The notes beneath the pieces are model-generated. The model did no database searches. It saw only the letters and a program-made list of their open reading frames with translations, and was not told where the DNA came from. From NCBI GenBank assembly GCA_025454315.1, contig JALOOP010000004.1, forward strand, positions 1 through 41,740: a DNA stretch of 41,740 nucleotides, given 5' to 3'. Positions 26,336 to 34,807 of the stretch are shown one piece after another. The DNA comes from Oculatellaceae cyanobacterium Prado106 (GTDB lineage Bacteria; Cyanobacteriota; Cyanobacteriia; Elainellales; Elainellaceae). Position numbers and translations under genes: made by a program. Each line of letters opens with the position of its first letter. The stretch's first letter is position 1.

Positions 26336-28123
26336 TTATCGGCCAGAAGTCAGGTTGTCCTGGATATACTGCAAGACACCTCGGGCGATCGCCTGTGCCA
26401 TCTGGGTGCGATAGTCGGAGTCGCTGAGACGACGTTGGTCTTCGGCTCCGGTGACAAAGCCGACTTCCACGAGGACGGCGGGCATGGAGGTGCGGCGCAG
26501 GACATAGAATCGGGCAGTGCGGACACCGCGATCGCGAATGTCCATACTATCGAGGATGCTGCGGTGAATGTCAGAGGCTAAGCCTTGGCCACTGGAGTAG
26601 TAATAGGTTTCTAAACCATTGACATCGGGGCGGCTCATGTTGATGGCATTGGCATGGACACTGACGAATAAATCAGCATTTACCTGTTCTGCATAGGAGA
26701 CGCGAGGTTCGAGATCGATTTCGACATCGCGATCGCGGGTCAACACAACCTGCACACCCTGCTGGGACAGAATTTCTGCCAGCTTTTTGCCAATATCTAA
26801 CACAATGTCGGCTTCTCGAATCCCGTCAATGCCCACGGCACCCACATCAGCACCCCCATGACCGGGGTCAACCGCGACGACAATTTGGCCTTGTCGCACC
26901 TGGGGCAGCGGGGCACTCGATCGACCCGACTGTGACTCAGAGCCTAGGCGCTGGAGTTGTTCGAGGGCATCGCGGGAAGCGGTCGTTGTGGCAGGTGGGG
27001 AAGGACGGCGCGGGGTGATTCTGGAGGTAGAACGCGGCGGCGGCACATCGACCACGCTGTTGTCTTCGGAATTGTCTTCGGGGTCGCGGGTAGAGGGGGC
27101 GGTAGCCGTGGTGTTTGAGCTGGCGGCTTGACGGGCGATCGGCGGCGACTGGGTGAGAGACGCACGCACCCGGTTGTAGCTGCTGGCCTCCTGGTAAATG
27201 GCAAATCCATCTTCATCGTTGGCGCGAATGTCAAACTCGGGGGCATCGTCTTGGAGCCGCAGCGTCAGTCGGACTCGGGATTGCCCCCGAGCATCCCGTT
27301 GCTCGACTTGTAGACGCTCAACTCCATACCGTCCAACATTAAAAATCCGCCCAGAAGCGACATTGTTAGACAGGGTGGCATTGTCAATATTGACTTCCAG
27401 GGTATTGCGGCTCGGACTCGGGTTCCGATCCCAGGCGACAGCACCACCGCTAGTCCACACATAGATACCTTCGCGGGTCACTTCGATGCTTTCAACCTGA
27501 GTTGTGCCCTGTTGGGAAGCGCTCGTTGGCGCAGTGGCTGTTGTTGAAGCGGGGCGAGTAGCGTTGGAGTTGCGGGACGAACTGCCTGTTGAATCGTCCG
27601 TTGAACTGCTGGTTGAACTGCTAGTCGTTCGATTGGTTCGGCTGGCAGAAGTGTTGGAAGAAGTGCTGGAAGCAGGACGGCTAGCGTCGCTGCGGGTGGG
27701 TTCTGGGAGCTGAACCGTCCATTGTGTCGGGGAAATGCCCCGGAAGCGGATGCTCTGTGGGTCGATGGTGTAACCCGGTTGATACTGGACGATGATTCGA
27801 GCCGTCTGGCGGTCAAGCTGTTCGAGGCGAATCGATTGAATCGCGCCTTCGCCCTCCTGGGTCACTGGGTTGGAACCGACCTGAATTCCAGGCAGGTCAA
27901 TCACCAACTGCAAAGGATCGGTCAGAAGCTGGGCACGAGGCTGCACCCCTTCATCGGTGTTGAATTCCAGCCGATTTTCGGAGGGATTAAACTGCATGGA
28001 GTCTACCCGCCCCGCCCGTGCGGGAGTTGCAAGCAGGAAGACGCTAACTAGACCCGGTAAAAGCCAATGGAGTCTCAAAACAGGTTCACCTTTTCTTAGA
28101 GCGATTTTCAGGGGCTTTGCCAT
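26336..28123 (-). CDS. amiC: N-acetylmuramoyl-L-alanine amidase with AMIN domains (AmiC type)
   Basis: This periplasmic zinc amidase cleaves the amide bond between MurNAc and the stem peptide, splitting septal peptidoglycan; in filamentous cyanobacteria AmiC-type enzymes drill the septal nanopores. A signal peptide (LPGLVSVFLLATPARAG) is followed by two AMIN-like domains (about residues 40-135 and 205-310) joined by a Ser/Thr/Arg linker. The Amidase_3 domain runs from about 410 to 595: VAVDPGHGGADVGAVG (zinc histidine), SVHANAI (zinc histidine) and VLVEVGFVTG (catalytic glutamate). Length is 595 residues. It converges on ctaE. The gene symbol is by architecture; paralogues may exist elsewhere. 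Confidence 0.92.
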   Translation of the reverse strand: MAKPLKIALRKGEPVLRLHWLLPGLVSVFLLATPARAGRVDSMQFNPSENRLEFNTDEGVQPRAQLLTDPLQLVIDLPGIQVGSNPVTQEGEGAIQSIRLEQLDRQTARIIVQYQPGYTIDPQSIRFRGISPTQWTVQLPEPTRSDASRPASSTSSNTSASRTNRTTSSSTSSSTDDSTGSSSRNSNATRPASTTATAPTSASQQGTTQVESIEVTREGIYVWTSGGAVAWDRNPSPSRNTLEVNIDNATLSNNVASGRIFNVGRYGVERLQVEQRDARGQSRVRLTLRLQDDAPEFDIRANDEDGFAIYQEASSYNRVRASLTQSPPIARQAASSNTTATAPSTRDPEDNSEDNSVVDVPPPRSTSRITPRRPSPPATTTASRDALEQLQRLGSESQSGRSSAPLPQVRQGQIVVAVDPGHGGADVGAVGIDGIREADIVLDIGKKLAEILSQQGVQVVLTRDRDVEIDLEPRVSYAEQVNADLFVSVHANAINMSRPDVNGLETYYYSSGQGLASDIHRSILDSMDIRDRGVRTARFYVLRRTSMPAVLVEVGFVTGAEDQRRLSDSDYRTQMAQAIARGVLQYIQDNLTSGR

Positions 28124-28186
28124 TTCAGATAGCGTTTAGAGCATCGTCAAGGGCATTGGTGTGACAGATAGCGTGACGGATATTGT

Positions 28187-28274
28187 GGGACAAAGACGTT
28201 GATGGGACAAGGATGTTGATGGGACAAAGGACGTTAATGAGACAAAGGATATTGATGGGACAAAGGAGATGGAT
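28187..28274. repeat. 17-18-bp minisatellite, five units
   Basis: Units are of the form GGGACAAAGGACGTTGAT: the first two are 17 bp, and the next three are 18 bp after gaining one base. The length change inside the array marks an indel during its growth. Confidence 0.8.
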
Positions 28275-29460
28275 GACGAATCACGAACCCAGCCTATTGA
28301 ACCGTTGTGCATCTTATGCGGCTTTGAAAGCGAGAATTGTTCGTTCTCTAACCAAAATAAGATTCTAAGGAGTATGAAGCAGTGCCATCCTATATGGACT
28401 AGACGTGAAAGCAATCTAGCAGGGTTTTTGGGATTGAACCGGGAGGATTGCCCTACCCACTCCAGCGCTATTCTCTGGTCAAATTCCGATACCTGAAACA
28501 TTGACCATTAAATAACCCATCGAGAATTTGATCCAGTCAACGTGATGACAAGGTGAATAAATTTTTTGAGAAGCAATCTGGGAAAGGGGCTGGAAAATGA
28601 TCTGGGAGACAAGGAAGAGTCAGGGATTGGGTGAAGGAATGGCGCATTAAATCGTAACTGTGAACGATCGCCTGAGTGCAACCGCAGCCAACCGATCGCC
28701 TGAATCGATCGCCCATTTTTAGCCAGTTAGATTTTAGACAAGATTTATTCAGTTTTGAGCGGCACACCCATCAAGATGGAGAAAACGAACTGGTTCTTGA
28801 CTGGTTCTTGACTGTTTCTTGGGATTAGCGATCGCAGAACATATCTTCTAAGCGATTTTCCAAATTGACGCATACCGCTCAATAAAAGTGCCATAGCTCG
28901 CACCGCTCGTCAGGCGATTTCGGAAAATTGTCATAAAAGTTTACAGCAATTAGGATGAATTAGATCAACCTCCTGACAAATTCTCAGGAACTGCTTGCAG
29001 AAACACTTTGAGGATCGGGATAGCGAATGGGGGCGATCGCAGGACAAGCGGCGAATCTAGAAGCAGAGTCGTCGTTTTGCAGAGTTTACGCAAGATAATT
29101 GGCCAAAACACCGCAAAGGAATGCGGCATACTCACACCTTCAGTTGGGCTAGGGAATGGGTCAGAGTTCATCAGCCCTTGGATTGGGTCATGGAACAGAA
29201 TGGCGATCGGATCATCAGGATCTTCGGGATTTAGTTTAGAAGTTCCTGCCCGCTAAGAGAGTCCGTAGATTTACCGAAACCGTCACCTAGAGCCTTATTG
29301 CTTCTTCACTGATTCTTCACACTACCGACCTATCGAACTTTCCTACGGATGACCTCCGTAAAATTGTGGAAGATGATTAAAAAATGATAAAGATCTTAAA
29401 GCGTCTGTGTGTCACCTTTAAGATTCGCCGTAATTTCCCTGTGTGATGGTCTGTTCGGTT

Positions 29461-29538
29461 CAAGCCTTAGATGCAAGCCTTAGATGCAAGTCTTAGATGC
29501 AAGCCTTAGATTCAAGTCTTAGATTCAGGTCTTAGATT
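29461..29538. repeat. 13-bp minisatellite, six units
   Basis: There are six units of CAAGYCTTAGATK, all exactly 13 bp. The first three end in G and the last three in T. Confidence 0.9.
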
Positions 29539-29722
29539 ATTCAAGTCTTCGTTGCGCTGTTTCTCAGTCGCTGTTGAGATTGAGTCTGTTTGTCGGTTCG
29601 ATCGCTGGTATGACGAAGTTTTAGGCTAATTGATATTGGTCTAGTTTGTTGTGGCGATCGCATTTTATCCATACTTTTCAGAAGCATGAAGCTTCTAAAG
29701 GAGATCAATCAGACATCTACCC

Positions 29723-29794
29723 GGTATTTTGTCTAGCATTTTGCCCAGCGTTTTACCCAGCGTTTTACCCAGCGTTTTACCCAGTATTTTGCAT
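29723..29794. repeat. 12-bp minisatellite, six units
   Basis: The consensus is AGCGTTTTACCC. Three identical central units are flanked by diverged units on both sides, which points to expansion from the centre. Confidence 0.85.
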
Positions 29795-29815
29795 GGGTAA
29801 TCTCCTAGATTGCGT

Positions 29816-29907
29816 GCCCCCCAGCCCCCAACTTTGGGGGAGCCGAACCTTTTGGGAGAAGTCAATGACCCTTCAAAGTCCCGCAGAATTGAGGGATTTA
29901 GGGGGCG
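29816..29907. mobile_element. MITE-like element with C-run/G-run ends
   Basis: It starts GCCCCCCAG and ends TTTAGGGGGC. Inside are the hairpin CCCCCA/TGGGGG (29825-29840) and a second stem TCCC/GGGA around 29880-29897. C-rich/G-rich elements of this form are familiar dispersed repeats in filamentous cyanobacteria (recalled); no transposase is present. Confidence 0.5.
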
Positions 29908-30368
29908 AAAACCTGGAAGCGAACCAGTTTAATTGAGTTGAATTCATGGGTGTATACCGTTAATTCTGAGTGTTTACCAGAGTGAGCGATCGCTGTTCAA
30001 TCCTGAATCTCTGTCCTGAATCTCTGTGAAGGATTCCAAGGTTGATGCGCGATAGTTTTTGTGGCTAATTCTTTGTGATTTTTAGGGAACGAAACCCAGT
30101 GTTTTGATCTTCTAGAAATGGCGATCGCTTTGCTATGGAAACTTGGATAAACCTGTGCGTTCAGGAATAGTAGAGATACTGTTTTGATATTCTTTGAATC
30201 TGGTGCGATCGCCACCAGGTAAAACTTTTGTGGATTTGCGATCGCCACACTCAAGCCTCCAATTCAACGACAATTCATCTCAATATTTGCTTGACAAAAT
30301 TCGATAGCTTCATGCAATACTAGCGATTAGAAATTTATATTTTCTTCATGTCTCTAAGGAGATAGGTG

Positions 30369-31118
30369 ATGTTTGCTTCCGCGTCCCAAGATCATCAAAC
30401 TCACAATTACCAGAAACATTCGCAGGAATATTCCAAAATCGGTATTGAAGGCACCTATCTCTTAGCCTTCAATGCGGTGGCAAAGCTGATCACTCACTCC
30501 GCTGAGTATCGACAACTCTGGGGAAAACCAGCCCTCGACTTTGGTTGTGGAACGGGGCGATCGACCCGATTTTTGCGGAGTTTAGGGTTTGAAACCCTGG
30601 GAATCGATGTCAATCCCCACATGCTAGCAGAAGCAGGACAACTCGATCCTAGTGGGCAATACCAACTGATTGAAGGCGATGATTTGCCCTTTCCATCTCA
30701 ACGATTTGATCTAATTTTTCAAAGTTTTGTCTTGCTCGAATATGCCACGATGGCACAGATGATCACCCTAATGCAAGAACTCTACCGGGTTCTGAAACCT
30801 CATGGAAAAGTCATCATTGTCACCGCCACAGAGGCATTCTACACCCAGGACTGGTACTCGTTTGGCAATCGCATCCCCGAGAACCAAGCGCTCCAGTCCG
30901 GGGATATGGCACGAGTCGCAATCCAGGGTACGGATATTGTGCTCTACGACTACTACTGGAGCGATCGCGACTACCGTGCTGTCTTCGAGCAAGCTGGGTT
31001 TGAGGTCGCCCCGCCCCTGCGGCCTCTGGCTCAAGGTCACGAACCCTATGTTTGGGTAAACGAACTTGAGCATCCTTGCTGGGCGATTTATTCGCTGAGC
31101 AAGTCGGAGGGGTTTTGA
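30369..31118 (+). CDS. SAM-dependent methyltransferase (class I)
   Basis: This is a soluble class I methyltransferase of 249 residues. Motif I is ALDFGCGTGRST (residues 55-66), the motif II acidic residue is in LGIDVNPHML, motif IV is FDLIFQSFVLLEYA, and HGKVIIVTATE is the following strand. The fold matches the Methyltransf_11/25 group acting on small molecules. I start at ATG 30369 because AAGGAG lies 7 nt upstream; a GTG directly before it is too close. It is followed by a terminator-like hairpin at 31282-31320, so the next gene is not necessarily in the same transcript. The acceptor is unknown. Confidence 0.88.
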   Translation: MFASASQDHQTHNYQKHSQEYSKIGIEGTYLLAFNAVAKLITHSAEYRQLWGKPALDFGCGTGRSTRFLRSLGFETLGIDVNPHMLAEAGQLDPSGQYQLIEGDDLPFPSQRFDLIFQSFVLLEYATMAQMITLMQELYRVLKPHGKVIIVTATEAFYTQDWYSFGNRIPENQALQSGDMARVAIQGTDIVLYDYYWSDRDYRAVFEQAGFEVAPPLRPLAQGHEPYVWVNELEHPCWAIYSLSKSEGF

Positions 31119-31281
31119 TTCGTGTATAAGGTGTATCTACAGGCTTGAATTCAGGTGCATTGAAAGGTGCATCTCCGGCTTGATTGAATTGCAATTGAGT
31201 GGCTGGGACGGTAAAACGCTCATTACGAGAGTTTTGCAGTTTAGCTGCTGAATCTTGTAATGCAATTAGGTGTCCCCCGGT

Positions 31282-31320
31282 TGAGGGCAGATGGATGCAA
31301 TCTGTCTCCCTCAGCTTTTC
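31282..31320 (+). terminator. Possible terminator after the methyltransferase
   Basis: TGAGGG plus CAGAT pairs with ATCTG and CCCTCA, with a 3-nt bulge, followed by GCTTTTCT. It lies about 165 nt after the stop; moderate strength. Confidence 0.45.
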
Positions 31321-31428
31321 TCCCAATTGATGCAACTCTCTGAATCAATGCAACTCAGGGAAGTGATGGTCTGTAGCATAACGCTGGCACACGCAGGCTC
31401 ACACACATAGGAAGAGGAACCGTCATTT

Positions 31429-32895
31429 ATGGTTATTGGATTACAAAAGCCCACGCTGATCTCTACCCTAGAAGGAGAAAACATTGTTCAGATTGTGTTG
31501 CAGGACGTGCTGCGGACCTTTGGGGATGACGGCGGCGAGGTCTACATTAGCGGCATTGAGGAAAGCCGATTCCTGGCGGCTGACCCAGAAGGCACCGCCA
31601 AGACCTGGCATGAGTTGGCCGAATGGGGCATCCAAGCACGCATTTTGACTCGCTATGGGGATGCGTTTTCCCTGCAAAATTCGCGCTCGTTCCACCGCTG
31701 GATTCCCGAACATTTGTTTAATCCCACTACGATTTTTGTTTATGCTGACAAGGTGACCACGATTCTCTGGAGTACGACTCCCCAGGCGCTCGTCCTGCAG
31801 GACTTTACCTTGGCCGATGCCCACCGCAAGCAGTTCTTTTGCATGTGGGAACAAGCCGAAAGCCCCACCACCCACAGCAGTGGTCTGGAGGACAAAAACA
31901 AACTGGCCGAACGGGTGATCAAACGCTTTGGTGGGCGAGTCAGCTACATTACCCGGAAAGATCGTCAGTTGTTCCGAGATTTCCGGTTGCTCGACCAAAC
32001 CCAAACCTACGGCAACAGCTTTTACTTTGTGTGTCAGGCAGCTAATGGGTTAGGTCCCGATCGCCTGGGACTCAAGTATTTTGACGGACGCATGTTGGCC
32101 GGCATTGGCATTGGCAATCGCTTTTCTTTGGGCGGAAACTGGCACTTCCATGTCGTCAATCCCATGGGCGAATTCAATGCCGAAAGCATTCTTCGCCTGT
32201 CGCGCCATTTGCTGGAACTGAGCGGCGTTCCGGTTTTTGTCAAAAAGCTCACCGATGATGAACGCGACCAGCTTTTGCAGATTGGCTTTTCCCCCATTGA
32301 AGACTATCCCTGGCACGCCCAAGCGATGGAGGAAGATGACACCTTCGCAGAGCAAATCCTCGATGTCAACGCAACGCTGAACAAACTCGAAATCCATCAG
32401 CGCAGTGGCCTCAAAACCAACTACCGCTATTTTCGATCGAAGTTTGGCGATCAGGTGACGGTGGAAGACCTGGGAGAAGAAAATGCCGCTGAAGCCCATG
32501 ACATTGTCAATCAGTTCTTTGATTATCTCGACATTAAACAACTCCACATTTCCCAGGTGTCCGACTACGACAACATTATCCATTACCCGCCAATCGGCAA
32601 TAATGGCAAGATGTATTTCTCGCAACTCTTCCGCATTGGCGGCAAGGCCGCAGCGTTCTTTGCCATGGAACCCGTCAGCGAGGACACGGTCGGTCTATAC
32701 GCCAGCATCACGCTCCATCAGGAATTCCCCAACCTCTCAGAGTTCCTGATCGTAGAATGCTGCCGTATCGCCCAAAAAGCAGGCTACCGCTATCTCAATT
32801 TGGGTGGTTCTGAAACCAGCGGTCTGTTTGCCTTTAAGGAGAAGTTTTCTCCGGTTGCTTACACCAAGATGCAATGGGTGGTGTATAAGGTCTAG
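31429..32895 (+). CDS. PLD-like sensor domain fused to a DUF2156/LPG-synthase-like tandem GNAT
   Basis: I do not recognise this 488-residue protein as a named enzyme. Residues about 1-145 resemble the PLD-like effector domain of TrmB-type regulators (GGEVYISGIEESRF, WGIQARILTRYGD, TTIFVYADKVTTILWSTTP, FFCMWEQA) but carry no HTH. Residues about 165-320 look like a first, degenerate GNAT-like unit. Residues about 340-488 match the aminoacyl-transferring GNAT fold of lysyl-phosphatidylglycerol synthases, ending KAGYRYLNLGGSETSGLFAFKE. There are no membrane helices. AGGAAGAGG precedes the ATG. It may be a soluble aa-tRNA- or acyl-CoA-dependent transferase; neighbours are a methyltransferase and a 2OG oxygenase. 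All domain calls are by eye. Confidence 0.65.
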   Translation: MVIGLQKPTLISTLEGENIVQIVLQDVLRTFGDDGGEVYISGIEESRFLAADPEGTAKTWHELAEWGIQARILTRYGDAFSLQNSRSFHRWIPEHLFNPTTIFVYADKVTTILWSTTPQALVLQDFTLADAHRKQFFCMWEQAESPTTHSSGLEDKNKLAERVIKRFGGRVSYITRKDRQLFRDFRLLDQTQTYGNSFYFVCQAANGLGPDRLGLKYFDGRMLAGIGIGNRFSLGGNWHFHVVNPMGEFNAESILRLSRHLLELSGVPVFVKKLTDDERDQLLQIGFSPIEDYPWHAQAMEEDDTFAEQILDVNATLNKLEIHQRSGLKTNYRYFRSKFGDQVTVEDLGEENAAEAHDIVNQFFDYLDIKQLHISQVSDYDNIIHYPPIGNNGKMYFSQLFRIGGKAAAFFAMEPVSEDTVGLYASITLHQEFPNLSEFLIVECCRIAQKAGYRYLNLGGSETSGLFAFKEKFSPVAYTKMQWVVYKV

Positions 32896-32947
32896 TCCAG
32901 GTTCCGCACAGCTTACCTGAATTCACACTGCTGAGAAATTAGAATCG

Positions 32948-32987
32948 TCAAGTGTGTGGAGCATTACATTATGAACCACACACTTGA
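32948..32987 (+). promoter_or_regulatory. Perfect 12-bp inverted repeat before the oxygenase gene
   Basis: TCAAGTGTGTGG (32948-32959) and its exact complement (32976-32987) enclose 16 nt. No T-run follows, so an operator or an mRNA-processing hairpin is as likely as a terminator. It lies 80 nt upstream of the oxygenase start. Confidence 0.5.
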
Positions 32988-33066
32988 AATTGCGATTGCC
33001 ATCCTCCCCACAGTTCTTCACCTCAGCTTTTCGACATCTTTTGAGTATCATTTGAGGAATTCCAAG

Positions 33067-34092
33067 ATGCATCGATTTTCTATCCCAATCATTGATATTG
33101 CCCCGTTCTTCACCGGATCTGCTCAGATTAAACAACAGCTTGCCCATCAGGTTGCGATTGCCTGTGAGACGATCGGGTTTTTCATGATTACAGGCCACGG
33201 TCTTCCCGAAACCGTGATTCAGGGTGTGTTTGAAGTCTCTGCGGCTTTTTTTGATTTACCCCTGGCGGCGAAAATGGCGATCGCCACCCCCACTCAAGTT
33301 ACCCGTGGCTATGTCGCAGCAGGCGGCGAATCCCTTTCCTATAGCCTGGATCAGGTTGCACCACCTGATCTTAAAGAGTTTTTTCTGATGGCGGCTGAAG
33401 CACAGGCAGATGATCCCTATTATCAGGCACCCGAAGCTGGATATTTCTTTGCCCCAAATCAGTTTCCCCAATATCCGCAGCGCTTCCAAGCCGTGTTGGG
33501 CGATTACTTCCATCGCATGGAAAACCTTGCTGCAACCCTGATGCAAATCTTTGCCCTGGGTCTGCATTTGCCCGAAGACTTCTTTGCAGACAAAATCAAC
33601 AAACATGTCTCCGAGATGGGTTCCTTTCACTACCCCGCCCAAACCACCGCTCCCCAACCGGGGCAGCTTCGCGCAGGTGCCCACACCGATTACGGCAGCC
33701 TTACCATCCTCGCTTCCGATGACGCTCCCGGAGGGCTGCAAATTTACACCCCAGATGAAACCTGGATCGATGTCCGTCCGGTTCCTAGTGCATTCGTCAT
33801 CAACATCGGTGACCTCATGGCGCGTTGGACAAACGATCGCTGGAAATCCACCCTGCACCGAGTTGCTAATCCCACCACAGATGAGGGATACCCGAAGGGA
33901 CGACAGTCGATTGCTTTCTTCCACCAACCCAACTACGACGCTCTCATTCAATGTTTAGACAGTTGTTGGAACGCTGAGAATCCACCCAAGTACACCCCGA
34001 TTACTGCTGGTGAGAACACCTTTGTCAAGTCCGAGAAACATCGCAATGCCACAACCGAGGTTAAACCAGAGAAAATGCTGCTGGTCACCTAA
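33067..34092 (+). CDS. 2-oxoglutarate/Fe(II) oxygenase, isopenicillin N synthase family
   Basis: This non-heme iron dioxygenase has 341 residues. The N-terminal DIOX_N domain opens with IPIIDIAPFF and has ETIGFFMITGHGLPE. The iron ligands are H206 and D208 in AHTDYGSLT and H264 in STLHRVANP; the co-substrate arginine is R279 in GRQSIAFF, in the RxS arrangement typical of 2-oxoglutarate users. I start at ATG 33067, where GAGG lies about 10 nt upstream and the family N-terminus begins; the longer frame from 32956 adds 37 residues that overlap a hairpin. The last 35 residues read as an unrelated charged tail. The substrate is unknown; such enzymes hydroxylate or desaturate amino acids and natural products. 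Confidence 0.9.
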   Translation: MHRFSIPIIDIAPFFTGSAQIKQQLAHQVAIACETIGFFMITGHGLPETVIQGVFEVSAAFFDLPLAAKMAIATPTQVTRGYVAAGGESLSYSLDQVAPPDLKEFFLMAAEAQADDPYYQAPEAGYFFAPNQFPQYPQRFQAVLGDYFHRMENLAATLMQIFALGLHLPEDFFADKINKHVSEMGSFHYPAQTTAPQPGQLRAGAHTDYGSLTILASDDAPGGLQIYTPDETWIDVRPVPSAFVINIGDLMARWTNDRWKSTLHRVANPTTDEGYPKGRQSIAFFHQPNYDALIQCLDSCWNAENPPKYTPITAGENTFVKSEKHRNATTEVKPEKMLLVT

Positions 34093-34094
34093 TC

Positions 34095-34226
34095 GAGTGT
34101 GCAATTTCATGCGCGATCGCCCAAGGCACTTCCTTAGAACTCTCCCTTCAAGCCGAACTAGATGCACTTGTAGAAGCTGAGATGGAAGCGAATATTCGGC
34201 GATCGCAAAGACTCTTCCAGCTCTAA
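34095..34226 (+). pseudogene. Possible 3' remnant of a small gene
   Basis: The plus-strand frame ending at TAA 34224-34226 reads as a helical, acidic C-terminus (LSLQAELDALVEAEMEANIR, then RSQRLFQL) with no start codon upstream that would give a complete gene. It may be the tail of a lost small protein, perhaps an antitoxin. Evidence is composition only. Confidence 0.3.
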
Positions 34227-34261
34227 TAATTCAGCATTTACCAATTCTGGTTCAAAATTTT

Positions 34262-34711
34262 TCATAAACCCCATTCCTTGAGAAAAGCCTGAACCTCCGA
34301 TCGCGTTTCTTGTCGGAAAGCTTTAAGCTGATCCTGATTCATTGATGCATGGTGTTTAAATCGATCGAATTCACCAGGTTCACGTTCATAGAGAAGTTTG
34401 CCATCACGGGCGATCGCATGAGCCAAAATCTTAGAGCATTTTCCCAAATCAACCACATCAAGGGCATCATCAGATAAATCTAGCTCTTGCTGAATAATTG
34501 ACCAACCCCTAAGCCAATCCCAACCGCCCCTTTCAACTTCTTTTCGTTGTGCCTCATCGTAGAGAACCGCGATATCCCAATCACTCGTCTCATCATGGTC
34601 TTCTCTTGCCCTAGAACCAAATAGGATGATCAGCTTGACATAGGAAATCTGCTCAAGAATCCGTGGAATGGATACTTGGACATCATTGAGATTTAGAAGA
34701 GGTTTGTGCAT
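34262..34711 (-). CDS. MNT-type minimal nucleotidyltransferase
   Basis: This belongs to the polymerase-beta superfamily of minimal nucleotidyltransferases. The active-site signature is ILFGSRAREDHDETSDWDIAVL: G-S at 32-33 and the two metal-binding aspartates D44 and D46. Many such proteins are MntA antitoxins that AMPylate a HEPN (HepT) toxin, normally encoded next to them (established for type VII systems). The 149-residue protein carries an extra helical C-terminus (FDRFKHHASMNQDQLKAFRQ). No HEPN protein adjoins it here; the flanking sequence is a nuclease-like gene on one side and a possible gene remnant on the other. It is either a solitary enzyme or the remaining half of a decayed pair. 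Confidence 0.8.
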   Translation of the reverse strand: MHKPLLNLNDVQVSIPRILEQISYVKLIILFGSRAREDHDETSDWDIAVLYDEAQRKEVERGGWDWLRGWSIIQQELDLSDDALDVVDLGKCSKILAHAIARDGKLLYEREPGEFDRFKHHASMNQDQLKAFRQETRSEVQAFLKEWGL

Positions 34712-34807
34712 CCGTATCGCTTCCTACTTCACTAAATCAATAAGCACTTGACTGGCTGTTAAATTAGCTGTTCAACTTAAAGGTACACCTTATTAAAACA
34801 GATCGCT

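Larger units (their letters stand above)
25874..26336. repeat. Facing arrays between ctaE and the amidase gene
   Basis: The purine arm (GGGAGTA/GGGGAGT) at 25874-25907 begins right after the ctaE stop. The pyrimidine arm (five ACTCCCC units) at 26301-26336 touches the amidase stop. Both are built of the same heptamer, inverted across about 390 bp. The span between holds the ctaE terminator and a 16-bp minisatellite, and no gene. Confidence 0.85.
28124..30368. other. 2.2-kb gene-free spacer
   Basis: No convincing gene, tRNA or structured RNA is visible. Contents: a 17-18-bp minisatellite (28187-28274), clustered GATCGCC words (28670-28710), a small hairpin TACGGA/TCCGTA near 29343-29359, a 13-bp minisatellite (29461-29538), a 12-bp minisatellite (29723-29794), a MITE-like element (29816-29907) and several HIP1 sites from 29985 to 30245. 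The promoter of the methyltransferase gene should lie at the right end. Confidence 0.65.

Noticed and set aside
28420-28500. tRNA-like T-loop (GGTTCAATCCC on the minus strand)
   Set aside because: No acceptor stem, D-arm or anticodon arm can be matched around it.
29461-29794. CRISPR-like direct repeats
   Set aside because: Units are 12-13 bp, head to tail, with no spacers and no cas genes nearby.
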